Shown here: piece after piece, positions 26,048-33,618 of the stretch
Layout: each line of letters starts with the position of its first letter
Numbering within the stretch: position 1 is the first letter of the stretch
Source of the DNA: Gordonia desulfuricans NBRC 100010
GTDB lineage: Bacteria > Actinomycetota > Actinomycetes > Mycobacteriales > Mycobacteriaceae
DNA: 44,524 nucleotides
Direction of reading: 5' to 3'
Assembly: GCF_001485495.1 (NCBI RefSeq)
Contig: NZ_BCNF01000055.1
Coordinates: 1-44,524, forward strand
The notes under the pieces: generated by a model
Told to the model about the DNA's origin: nothing
Seen by the model: only the letters and a program-made list of their open reading frames with translations
Database searches by the model: none
Position numbers and translations under genes: made by a program

Positions 26048-27159
26048 CCGACGGTGCTCTCGACGGACTGGTGATCGCCGACTTCGGTCGTGTGCTCGCC
26101 GGGCCGTACGCCACGATGCTGCTCGCCGACCTCGGCGCCGAGGTGATCAAGGTGGAACGTCCCGGAACCGGGGACGACACCCGCACCTGGGGCCCGCCGT
26201 GGGTGGGTGACCAGTCGTCCTACTTCCTCGGCGTCAACCGGAACAAGTCGTCGGTCGCCATCGACCTCGCCGATCCCGAAGGACTCTCCGCTGCACGGGA
26301 ACTCGCAGCCCGGGCCGACGTGGTGGTGGAGAACTTCCTGCCCGGCACGCTGGATCGGCTCGGCCTCGGCTACGACGATGTGGCGCAACTCAACCCGGAT
26401 GTCGTGTACTGCTCGGTCACCGGCTTCGGCGGGAACAACCTGCTGCCCGGATACGACCTGCTGATCCAGGCCGTCGGCGGTCTGATGAGCATCACCGGCC
26501 CCGATCGCGACACCCCCACCAAGGTGGGCGTCGCGATGGTCGATGTGATCACGGGATTGCATGCGGCCGTGGGCATCCTGTCCGCGCTTCGGTATCGCGA
26601 CCGCACCGGCACGGGGCAGCGGGTGGAGGTCAATCTGCTCTCGTCGTTGCTGTCGGCGCTGGCCAACCAGTCGTCGGGATATGTCTCGGCCGGTGTGGTC
26701 CCGCATGCCATGGGCAACCGGCATCCGAGTATCGCGCCGTACGAGGTGTTCGCCGCGTCGGATCGTCCGCTGGTGCTCGCGGTCGGCAACGACCGCCAGT
26801 TCACCGCGCTCGTCGACGTCCTCGGCCGCCCGGAACTGGCCGTTGATCCGCGGTTCGCCACCAACACCGACCGCGTCGCACACCGCGAGGTGCTGGTGGC
26901 GATCATCAACGAGCTCCTCGCCGCCGACACCGCCGACGGCTGGTTCACCCGGCTGACCGAGCGGCGGGTCCCGTGCGGGCCGCTCAACGACATCGCCGAC
27001 GCGATCGCGCTCGCCGAGCGGCTCGGCCTGTCCCCGGTGGTGGAGATCGACGATCCGAACCGTGACGAGCCACTTCGACAGGTGGCCAACCCGATTCGGC
27101 TGTCGGCGACCCCGGCCACCTATCGGTCGGCACCACCGCGACTGAACGAGCACGGCTAG
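26044..27159 (+). CDS. Family III (CaiB/BaiF) CoA-transferase, probable glutarate CoA-transferase
   Basis: A 371-residue CoA-transferase of the CaiB/BaiF/Frc family. It has the N-terminal DFGRVLAGPYATMLLADLGAEVIKVE signature region (about 14-39), GxDDTR and the catalytic Asp likely in VGVAMVDVITG (about residue 169). These enzymes pass CoA between acids through an aspartyl anhydride. The overlap GTGA (26044-26047) with the glutaryl-CoA dehydrogenase gene gives the GTG start and suggests coupled translation. The pairing resembles gcdG-gcdH sets in which succinyl-CoA or similar donates CoA to glutarate; substrate assignment is by context only. Confidence 0.82.
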   Translation: MTDGALDGLVIADFGRVLAGPYATMLLADLGAEVIKVERPGTGDDTRTWGPPWVGDQSSYFLGVNRNKSSVAIDLADPEGLSAARELAARADVVVENFLPGTLDRLGLGYDDVAQLNPDVVYCSVTGFGGNNLLPGYDLLIQAVGGLMSITGPDRDTPTKVGVAMVDVITGLHAAVGILSALRYRDRTGTGQRVEVNLLSSLLSALANQSSGYVSAGVVPHAMGNRHPSIAPYEVFAASDRPLVLAVGNDRQFTALVDVLGRPELAVDPRFATNTDRVAHREVLVAIINELLAADTADGWFTRLTERRVPCGPLNDIADAIALAERLGLSPVVEIDDPNRDEPLRQVANPIRLSATPATYRSAPPRLNEHG

Positions 27160-27167
27160 CCGCGGCC

Positions 27168-27219
27168 GCACCGCACCGCGGGGCCGGGTGGATGATCCAT
27201 TCGTCCCGCGGTGCGGTGC
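27168..27219. terminator. 15-bp inverted repeat terminator
   Basis: GCACCGCACCGCGGG (27168-27182) pairs exactly with CCCGCGGTGCGGTGC (27205-27219) across a 22-base loop, starting 9 bp after the CoA-transferase stop. There is no T tract. It probably ends the dehydrogenase/transferase transcript before the next gene. Confidence 0.65.
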
Positions 27220-27276
27220 ACCTGTGGGGTCCGCCGAGTCCCGATCACCGGTGTCGGCCGAGTGCTATAACGGGGC

Positions 27277-28077
27277 ATGGGCGAATCCGTACTGTACGAG
27301 AGCTCCGGTGAGATCGTGACCATCACGATCAACCGCCCTCATGTCCGCAACAGCATCGACGGCCCCACCGCGCTCACGCTGCGCAACGCCTTCCGGCGGT
27401 TCGACGACGACGCCGGAGCCAAGGTCGCGATCCTCACCGGAGCCGGTGGAACATTCTGCGCCGGAGCCGATCTCACCTCGGTCGGCGATCCCGAGCGGCG
27501 TAACGATCTCGACCCGGAGGGCGGCGGTGCCGGCCCCATGGGGCCCACCCGCATGACACTGTCCAAACCGGTGATCGCCGCGATCGCCGGTCATGCGGTG
27601 GCCGGTGGACTCGAACTCGCCCTGCTCGCCGATCTCCGCATCGTGGAACGCGATGCGGTCCTCGGGGTCTTCTGTCGACGCTGGGGTGTACCGCTGATCG
27701 ACGGCGGAACCGTCCGCCTGCCGCGGATCGTCGGACTCGGGCGGGCATTGGACCTCATCATGACCGGACGGCCCGTCGACGCCGACGAGGCACTGGCCAT
27801 CGGACTGGCCAACCGCGTCGTCGAATCCGGCCGATCACTTTCGGCAGCACGCGAACTCGCCGAGCAGCTGGTGACCTTTCCGTTCGAATGCCTGCTCACC
27901 GACCGGGCATCGGCCTATGCCGGTCTCGACATGACCGTCGCCGATGCCCTGCGCGCCGAGGGGGTGGCGGGCGTACCGGTCGTCGCCAGAGAGGGAGCGG
28001 CCGGTGCGGCACGCTTCGTCGGCGGTGCCGGACGGCACGGACAGTTCGACGAGGACCCGCCCGAACCCCGGTGGTGA
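27277..28077 (+). CDS. Crotonase-fold protein with one catalytic Glu replaced
   Basis: A 266-residue enoyl-CoA hydratase/isomerase-fold protein. The oxyanion-hole regions are present: FCAGADL and GHAVAGGLELALLAD, whose Glu aligns with Glu144 of rat enoyl-CoA hydratase. The second catalytic position (Glu164 in rat) is a Cys in VLGVFCRRWGVP, and a neighbouring Asp is found in LIDGGT. Hydratase activity by the usual two-Glu mechanism is therefore doubtful; isomerase, hydrolase or another crotonase reaction is possible. It has its own 5' gap behind a terminator-like hairpin, so it is not clearly in the gcdH operon. The ATG at 27277 is the only good start. Confidence 0.8.
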   Translation: MGESVLYESSGEIVTITINRPHVRNSIDGPTALTLRNAFRRFDDDAGAKVAILTGAGGTFCAGADLTSVGDPERRNDLDPEGGGAGPMGPTRMTLSKPVIAAIAGHAVAGGLELALLADLRIVERDAVLGVFCRRWGVPLIDGGTVRLPRIVGLGRALDLIMTGRPVDADEALAIGLANRVVESGRSLSAARELAEQLVTFPFECLLTDRASAYAGLDMTVADALRAEGVAGVPVVAREGAAGAARFVGGAGRHGQFDEDPPEPRW

Positions 28078-28092
28078 GCGCCCCGGTGTGGG

Positions 28093-30012
28093 TCAGTTCA
28101 CCGCCACCGGTGCCGCGGCCCCGACAAAGGCGACGATCTGCAGTCCGCCGGGATTGGTCTGCAGCGGAACCTCTTTCCAGTTGTTGGTGACCCACACATT
28201 GCCGGACGGGTCGACGATGATCCCGGTGCTTCGGGTCAGCCCGTCGAAGAAGTAGCCGAGTCCGTCCGGCGAGATCGCATCACCGGTCCGGCTTCCCGGC
28301 GGGCAGGTGGACGGGTCGGCGCCACAGAACTTCGAGACACGCTTGCCGACGAAGTTGCCCACCCAGACGTTGCCGTCGCCGTCGGTGGTGATGCCCCACG
28401 GAACGGTGACGCCACCACCGTGCAGCGGACCGGCCAGGGTCTTTCCGGTGGCGGTCAGTGCCGCGACCGAACCGAGGGACCCGGTTCCGGTGGGTCGGTC
28501 GGGACACGGCAGCGTGATGATCCCGGAGTTGGCGATCCACACGTTCCCGTGCCGGTCGGTCGCCAGGCCCAGCGGATTGTCCACCTGCGGTCCGGAGATC
28601 GGGCTGCGCAACGGACGTCCCTGCCGGTCGAGAATCGCTATCTTGCTGTCGGCGAGACCGCTGACGAACAGTGCGCGCCCGTTGTCGACGATGTGGAACG
28701 GCTGCTTCACCCCGGCGGGGACATTGCGCGCGCGACGCGGATCACCGTCGGGGTAGACCGTGAGGGAATCGTTGCCGCAGTTGGTGGTCCAGACCGCGCC
28801 GGTGCGGTCGGTGGTCATCCCCTGCGGCCAGTCGATCTGCCCCTGCGTGAAACCGGTCGCGGGAGAGAGCGCCACGCCGTCGGGGGAGAACTTCGACATC
28901 GAGTTGTGCGGCGGCTGATCGGCTGCAGGACAACCCGGTTCGGGTGCAGCGAAGCCGAAGTTGCTCACCCAGATGTTGTCGGAGTGGTCCCGGGTGATGC
29001 CATAACCGGCTCCACTGAGCCCACCCCCGGTGATCGGCCGGCCACCCACCAGCCTGCCGTTCGGCGAGAATCGGAACAGATACCTGCTGCCGCACACCGG
29101 GGTCCGCGGATCACTCGCATACTCGTAGTTCGCGTTGACCCAGACATCGCCCTGCCTGTCGATGGTGAAATTGCCCGGGCCGGAAAGCAGTCCGCCACCA
29201 CCGTCGAACCTCAGCGCCAGCGTCCAGGCCACCGGCGGGACCACGAGTGCGCCCGGATTCCGTGGTGCGCGCACAGACACCGCGAACACCTCGGCCACCT
29301 TCGACGACGGGCTCTTCGCGAGGTTCGCCATCCCGGCCATCACGGTGCCGGGGCGGCCGTGTGAGGCAGTGGTGGTCGCCTGTCGCAGTGCCACACACCC
29401 GGCGGTGGCGGTGGTACAGGCGGCCACCGCATTCGACAACGAGGTGAACGCGGCCATCGTCGAGGTCTGGGGACCGTTGGGAGAACTGCGCAGTACGGAC
29501 CCGATCCATCCGGTGACCGGATCGGCGAGATCACCTGCCATCATGGCCGCATTCCGGACGCCCGGTGCGGGCCCGCCGATACCCCGGCCGCCGGCACCCC
29601 CGATGAACTGGGCCATGCCGTATCCGGCTGCCACCGTGGTCATCTCGTTGACGGTGAGATGCCCGGGAACCCCGGGGCTGATCGCGGCGAGCGAGAGGAA
29701 CGAACCGGGTTGTCCTGCGGGTGTGGCGGTCACGTAGAACGCCTCGCTCGGGCCGGGACGTGCCGTGGGGCGCAGGGTGAACCGCCCATCCGACGAGGTG
29801 AGCGCGGTGCCGGCGGGCCGGGCGGTGCCCTTGGCCGAGCCGGTGATCCACGCCTGCACATCCCAGGCCCGGGATGGTCCTGCGGTGGCCACCGTGCCGG
29901 TCACCGTCGACCCGGCCGGCGCGGCGTGCGCAGGTGGAGTGGTGGCGACCATCGTCGAACCCAGCAGCAGGGCCGTCGCCGCGATGACAAGGGAGATCCG
30001 TCGGATACGCAC
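28093..30012 (-). CDS. Secreted beta-propeller (NHL/Vgb-like) protein
   Basis: A 639-residue exported protein. An N-terminal signal peptide (Arg-rich start, hydrophobic stretch about 8-22, cleavage after AHA near residue 34) is followed by a small beta domain (about 35-110, starting GSTVTGTVATAGPSRAW), a glycine-rich helical middle, and a C-terminal propeller. Five or more blades carry the repeated motif G-[DN]-[VI]-W-[VI]-x-N, for example GNVWVTNNW, GNVWVGNF, GNVWIANS and DNIWVSNFG, as in NHL and virginiamycin-lyase-like propellers. No lyase residues are assigned. The GTG at 30012 has GGAGGA upstream. Ligand and role unknown; it converges on the crotonase gene with a 15-bp gap. Confidence 0.82.
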   Translation of the reverse strand: MRIRRISLVIAATALLLGSTMVATTPPAHAAPAGSTVTGTVATAGPSRAWDVQAWITGSAKGTARPAGTALTSSDGRFTLRPTARPGPSEAFYVTATPAGQPGSFLSLAAISPGVPGHLTVNEMTTVAAGYGMAQFIGGAGGRGIGGPAPGVRNAAMMAGDLADPVTGWIGSVLRSSPNGPQTSTMAAFTSLSNAVAACTTATAGCVALRQATTTASHGRPGTVMAGMANLAKSPSSKVAEVFAVSVRAPRNPGALVVPPVAWTLALRFDGGGGLLSGPGNFTIDRQGDVWVNANYEYASDPRTPVCGSRYLFRFSPNGRLVGGRPITGGGLSGAGYGITRDHSDNIWVSNFGFAAPEPGCPAADQPPHNSMSKFSPDGVALSPATGFTQGQIDWPQGMTTDRTGAVWTTNCGNDSLTVYPDGDPRRARNVPAGVKQPFHIVDNGRALFVSGLADSKIAILDRQGRPLRSPISGPQVDNPLGLATDRHGNVWIANSGIITLPCPDRPTGTGSLGSVAALTATGKTLAGPLHGGGVTVPWGITTDGDGNVWVGNFVGKRVSKFCGADPSTCPPGSRTGDAISPDGLGYFFDGLTRSTGIIVDPSGNVWVTNNWKEVPLQTNPGGLQIVAFVGAAAPVAVN

Positions 30013-30176
30013 TGATCCTCCGATGTTCCGGTGGCGCGGTCGGGCCTGCCCCGCGGTGTCGAGGGGCAGCGTACCGGGCATCTCGGGCGTGGGTGCGGGG
30101 ATCGGCGAACCCCGATCGCGGGTGTCGGTGCAGATCAGGTGGCCGCGAGCGGCGTCGGAGGCCGCCGGACAAAGAT

Positions 30177-30231
30177 GACACCTCAGAGCGGGTTCAGATG
30201 GATTATCCACCCGAACCCGCTCTGAGGTGTC
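30177..30231 (-). terminator. 19-bp perfect stem-loop after the NTF2-like gene
   Basis: GACACCTCAGAGCGGGTTC (30177-30195) pairs exactly with GAACCCGCTCTGAGGTGTC (30213-30231) around a 17-base loop. It lies 15 bp after the stop of the NTF2-like gene on the minus strand and is followed on that strand by ATCTTTGTCC, which supports a factor-independent terminator. The rest of the gap up to the propeller gene start (30013-30176) shows nothing else. Confidence 0.75.
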
Positions 30232-30246
30232 GGTTCTGTTCGGGAC

Positions 30247-30915
30247 TCAGCCCTCCAGGGAGTACTTGTCGATCAGCGGCGCCAGGAGCTCGGCGGCGCG
30301 GTCGCCGGTGATCACATCGGCCTTGTCCACCTTGGTGATCTGCTTGGAGGCGCTGTCCTCGTAGACGTGCTCACCGATCATCCGCACGTTCTCGTCGTAG
30401 GGCCACACGAAGGCCAGTGTCCGCCGGACGAGGTAGTAGGCATCCGGGTCGTAGGCGCTCTCAGAACTCTCGGCCGCGTCGTCGCCGATCGAGGCGAAGA
30501 CGTTGTCGCCGAGCATCTTTCCGGGGACGAACTGGTTGAACTCGGCCTCTCCGGCGAATCCCCAGTCGGCCACGGCCATCTTCTGGCGTCCGGTCCACAT
30601 GACGAGAATGTCGATGTCGGCGAGGGTCCGGTAGAACTCGCGGACCTGATCCATCCCGTCGAGGATCACGCCCTGGCCGCCCTCGAACAGGCGGTAGTGG
30701 GGGTGGCGGACGGTCATGTTCTCGGCGAGCAGCTCGTCATAGCGGCCGGACACCTCCAGCAGCCCGTGGCGGCGGTAGTTGACCAGGATGCGCCGGTGGG
30801 TGGGGTTCTGCTCCTGCTCGATGAGGGTGTCGATGTCGTCGAACATGTGCACCAGCTCATGCTCGTAGGGGGACTGCGGCTGGGCGGACTGTTCGGTCGA
30901 GGCGAAGGCGGTCAT
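30247..30915 (-). CDS. NTF2-like (SnoaL/limonene-epoxide-hydrolase-type) protein of unknown function
   Basis: A 222-residue protein. Residues about 60-160 look like a cone-shaped NTF2/SnoaL fold: a helix with NYRRHGLLEVSGRYDELLAEN, then RHPHYRLFEG, a GMDQVREFYRTLADIDILVMW segment and later strands AYYLVRRTLAFVWPYDENVRMIGEHVYED. No catalytic residues are assigned. The ATG at 30913-30915 has AAGGAGAA five bases upstream. It is the second gene after an SDR on the same strand (67-bp gap) and ends at a strong hairpin, so the two probably form one unit. Ring hydrolysis, isomerisation or a binding role are all possible. Confidence 0.72.
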   Translation of the reverse strand: MTAFASTEQSAQPQSPYEHELVHMFDDIDTLIEQEQNPTHRRILVNYRRHGLLEVSGRYDELLAENMTVRHPHYRLFEGGQGVILDGMDQVREFYRTLADIDILVMWTGRQKMAVADWGFAGEAEFNQFVPGKMLGDNVFASIGDDAAESSESAYDPDAYYLVRRTLAFVWPYDENVRMIGEHVYEDSASKQITKVDKADVITGDRAAELLAPLIDKYSLEG

Positions 30916-30982
30916 GGGTTCTCCTTGTGATGTGCGGCGGCGGATCGACATCCGACGCCGGGTGGGCTGAGTGGGACTGTGG

Positions 30983-31765
30983 TCAGAGGTAGCGGCTCAG
31001 ATCGGGGTATCCGCCGATCTCGTAGCCGCCGTCGACGACGAGGCTGGTTCCGGTGACGTAGCTCGCGGCCGAACTGGCCAGGAACACCGAGGGTTTGGCC
31101 AGTTCGGAGGGGTTCGCCGGACGTTTGATCACGGCGTTCTCGTTGAACTCGCCCATGATCCCGTCGTTCTGGATGATGAAGCCGGCCATCGGGGTGTCGA
31201 CCAGGCCGGGAAGGACGGTGTTGACCCGGATGTCGTGGCGTGCGAGTTCGAGTGCGGCGTTCTTGCTGAACATCTCCACGCCCGCCTTACCCGCGGCATA
31301 GGCGCTGCCCGCGTACAGCGGCATATGGGCGTTGACCGAGGCGATGTTGACGATCGCGCCTCCCTTGCCGCCCGCGATCATCGACGTCGCGGCGTACTTG
31401 GTGCACAGGAAGACCCCGCGCAGCACGACGTCGATGGTGAAGTCCCAGTCCTCGACGGTGAGGTCGACGATCGGTGCCGGTCGCAGCGCGCCCGCGACGT
31501 TGAACAGGCTGTCCAGCGGGCCCTCGAGTTGGACCTCCGCATGGGCCACGGCCTCCTCGACGACCTCCGGGTCGGTGACACTACCGGCAAACGGCACATA
31601 CGCGTCGCCGAATTCCTTGGCGCCGAGCGCCATTGCCTCGGCATCGAGGTCGAAGGCCAGAACCCGCCCACCCTGCGCGATGACCTCGGTGGCGATGGCC
31701 TTGCCGATGCCGGAGGCGGCGCCGGTGACCAGTGCGCGCTGTGGAGGGGTCGATACGTTCGTCAT
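30983..31765 (-). CDS. Short-chain dehydrogenase/reductase (classical SDR)
   Basis: A 260-residue classical SDR. TGAASGIG (14-21), Asp39 after beta-2 (NAD preference), NVAG (89-92), catalytic Ser143 in NIAS, and Tyr156/Lys160 in YAAGK are all present. The substrate is unknown. The ATG at 31763-31765 follows a GGGAGAG ribosome site. It is followed by an NTF2-like gene and divergent from a LysR regulator; a LysR next to a dehydrogenase and a small NTF2-like protein is typical of an inducible catabolic unit for an unidentified alcohol, ketone or ring compound, but this is inference. Confidence 0.85.
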   Translation of the reverse strand: MTNVSTPPQRALVTGAASGIGKAIATEVIAQGGRVLAFDLDAEAMALGAKEFGDAYVPFAGSVTDPEVVEEAVAHAEVQLEGPLDSLFNVAGALRPAPIVDLTVEDWDFTIDVVLRGVFLCTKYAATSMIAGGKGGAIVNIASVNAHMPLYAGSAYAAGKAGVEMFSKNAALELARHDIRVNTVLPGLVDTPMAGFIIQNDGIMGEFNENAVIKRPANPSELAKPSVFLASSAASYVTGTSLVVDGGYEIGGYPDLSRYL

Positions 31766-31851
31766 TGAGTGCTCTCCCAGGGGGCGATGGATGTCGATGA
31801 CGCGGCCGGCCAGTGCCGAGGACTGGTCTGCCGGACCGCGTCGGGTGAGGT

Positions 31852-31935
31852 GATGCATTGGACTGCATCGGTTTTCGGATCGGCGCCGGGGCTGCCGGTC
31901 GCGCATCACAACCTTCTCGCAGCCCGGCTGTGATG
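31852..31935. promoter_or_regulatory. Candidate LysR binding region between the SDR and LysR genes
   Basis: Two inverted repeats lie in the 240-bp divergent gap: GATGCA-TTGGAC-TGCATC (31852-31869) and CATCACA (31904-31910) with TGTGATG (31929-31935). A LysR regulator would be expected to bind such dyads. A small palindrome ACCTGCCAGGT also occurs at 31977-31987 near the LysR start. Binding is not shown. Confidence 0.45.
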
Positions 31936-32005
31936 TCCATTACATTCCTGGAGTCGATCTGTTAGCCTGATGCTTAACCTGCCAGGTAGAAGGAGTGCAC
32001 AGCCC

Positions 32006-32929
32006 GTGGCATCCGAAATGGCATCGGCCATCGATCTGAACCTGCGACAAGTCCACTACTTCGTCACCGTGGTCGACGAGGGGCATCTGGGGCGTGCGGC
32101 CGATGGGCTGTACATCAGTGCTCCCGCACTGTCGCAGCAGATCCGCAAGCTCGAGAAACGGCTCGGTACCGAGCTTCTGGATCGCTCGGCACACCCGTTG
32201 CGACCCACCCGCGCCGGCGATCGTCTCCTTGCCGAGGCGCGTGTGCTGTTGCAGTCGGCGACGCGTGCGGTGGAGGCCGTGCAAGAGGATTCCGCACGAT
32301 TGCGGATCGGATTCATGACCGCGTCGATGACCCCACAGACGCGACGGCTGCTCGCCGAACTGCGTGACCGTCATCCCGGATGCGAGATCGAACTCGTGGA
32401 ACTCGCTTGGGACAAACAGGCATTCGCGGTTCAGAAGGGCATCGTCGACGTGTCGCTGATGCGGCCGCCGGTCGCCGATCCAGAAGGGCTGCGGTTCGAT
32501 CTGCTGTGTCGCGAAGGGCGAGTGGTGGCGCTGCCGGTGGATCATCCGTTGGCACAACGGGGCTCGGTTGCACTTGCCGATCTGGACGGAGAAGTACACG
32601 TCACCGACGACGAGGCCGACGCGGTGTGGGTCCGCTGGTGGGCATGCGATCCGCGGCCGAGTGGACGGCCGGTGGTGTACGGCCCGTCGGTGCACACCAT
32701 GAGCGAATTGCTGGAGGTGGTGGCCGACGGGAACGGGATCTCGATCACCGGCGAGTTCGTCCCCTCCGCCCACGTCCATCCGGACGTGGTGTTCGTCCCG
32801 GTGTCCGACGTCGAACCGTCGTCATTGTGCCTGTGCTCGCGGTCGGGCGACTCGTCGCCGATGGTCCGGGCCGCCAGGGAGGTGGTCCGGACCATCGGGG
32901 GTGCGGCGAACGATCGTGTGGGGTCGTGA
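32006..32929 (+). CDS. LysR-family transcriptional regulator
   Basis: A 307-residue LysR-type regulator with the N-terminal winged helix-turn-helix (about 10-70; LNLRQVHYFVTVVDEGHLGRAADGLYISAPALSQQIRKLEKRLG is the region) and a substrate-binding effector domain (about 95-300). The GTG at 32006 is preferred because AAGGAG stands about ten bases upstream; the ATG at 32018 is an alternative, and an ATG at 31970 would place the ribosome site inside the gene. It probably controls the divergent SDR/NTF2 unit. The effector is unknown. Confidence 0.85.
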   Translation: MASEMASAIDLNLRQVHYFVTVVDEGHLGRAADGLYISAPALSQQIRKLEKRLGTELLDRSAHPLRPTRAGDRLLAEARVLLQSATRAVEAVQEDSARLRIGFMTASMTPQTRRLLAELRDRHPGCEIELVELAWDKQAFAVQKGIVDVSLMRPPVADPEGLRFDLLCREGRVVALPVDHPLAQRGSVALADLDGEVHVTDDEADAVWVRWWACDPRPSGRPVVYGPSVHTMSELLEVVADGNGISITGEFVPSAHVHPDVVFVPVSDVEPSSLCLCSRSGDSSPMVRAAREVVRTIGGAANDRVGS

Positions 32930-33030
32930 CCTCGCCAGGGTGAGGTCACCCGGTTGCCGAAACCTCCGCGGCGTGCGGTGGAGCGTGTTCGCCTGGGGTG
33001 GTGGTTGCGTTCCGGCCTCGGGTTGCGGGC

Positions 33031-33154
33031 GTTTCGACTCGACTTGTCGCTACGCTCCGCGTCGGCTCAACCATCAACTGCTGCTTGTTGGGTCGGTTCA
33101 ACCGTCAGATGCTGTTTGCTGGGTCGGCTCAACCGTCAACTGCTGCCGGCTGAT
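33031..33154. repeat. Dispersed repeat with a three-copy 31-bp tandem
   Basis: The 257-bp gap between the LysR gene and paaI holds no gene. It contains TTTCGACTCGACTTG...CTACGCTCCGCG (33031-33060), related to the window-edge repeat, and then three consecutive 31-bp units (33062-33092, 33093-33123, 33124-33154) that start TCGGCTCAACC or TCGGTTCAACC and continue with a CAACTGCTG- or CAGATGCTG-type half. The copies differ at several positions, and there are no spacers, so it is not a CRISPR. Confidence 0.75.
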
Positions 33155-33186
33155 CGACTGTGTGGACGTGATCCGGGAGGAAGAAG

Positions 33187-33615
33187 TCAACCGGCGGCAG
33201 GCGCAATGGTGCGGCTGTCGCCGCGGAACTCGGCCACCACGTGGTCACCACACCGCACGGTGACGTCGTAGATACCGTTGCGGCCGAACCGTTCCCGCTC
33301 GACCGCCTCGGCGACGAGGATGTCGCCGAGGCGGGTCGGGCGGAGGAAACGGATGTCGGCGCGGGCGGCGACCGCGGCATCCGAGCCGCTGTTGCACGCC
33401 ATCGCGAACGCGGTGTCGGCGAGGAGGAAGACGAAGCCCCCGTGGGTGATCTCGTGACCGTTGACCATGGTCGCGGTCACCTGCATGGACATTCGCGCGT
33501 GCCCGGGACCGAGTTCGTCGAGCACGATCCCCGAGGCGCGGGATGCGGCGTCGGCGTCGAACATGGTGCGGGCGATCGGATGGTCGGTGCCGACCGCGGA
33601 CTCGGTGGCCGTCAT
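33187..33615 (-). CDS. paaI: Hydroxyphenylacetyl-CoA thioesterase PaaI
   Basis: Hot-dog fold thioesterase of 142 residues. The PaaI-type active-site segment HGGFVFLLADTAFAMACNS contains the Asp nucleophile/base and is highly characteristic. It releases CoA from dead-end or ring-hydroxylated phenylacetyl-CoA products, protecting the CoA pool. The ATG at 33613-33615 lies 3 bp after the paaZ stop, so it is translated together with paaZ. Confidence 0.9.
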   Translation of the reverse strand: MTATESAVGTDHPIARTMFDADAASRASGIVLDELGPGHARMSMQVTATMVNGHEITHGGFVFLLADTAFAMACNSGSDAAVAARADIRFLRPTRLGDILVAEAVERERFGRNGIYDVTVRCGDHVVAEFRGDSRTIAPAAG

Positions 33616-33618
33616 GGG

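Noticed and set aside
33062..33154. Possible CRISPR array in the 31-bp repeats
   Set aside because: Units are directly adjacent with no spacers, only three copies, and no cas genes are near.
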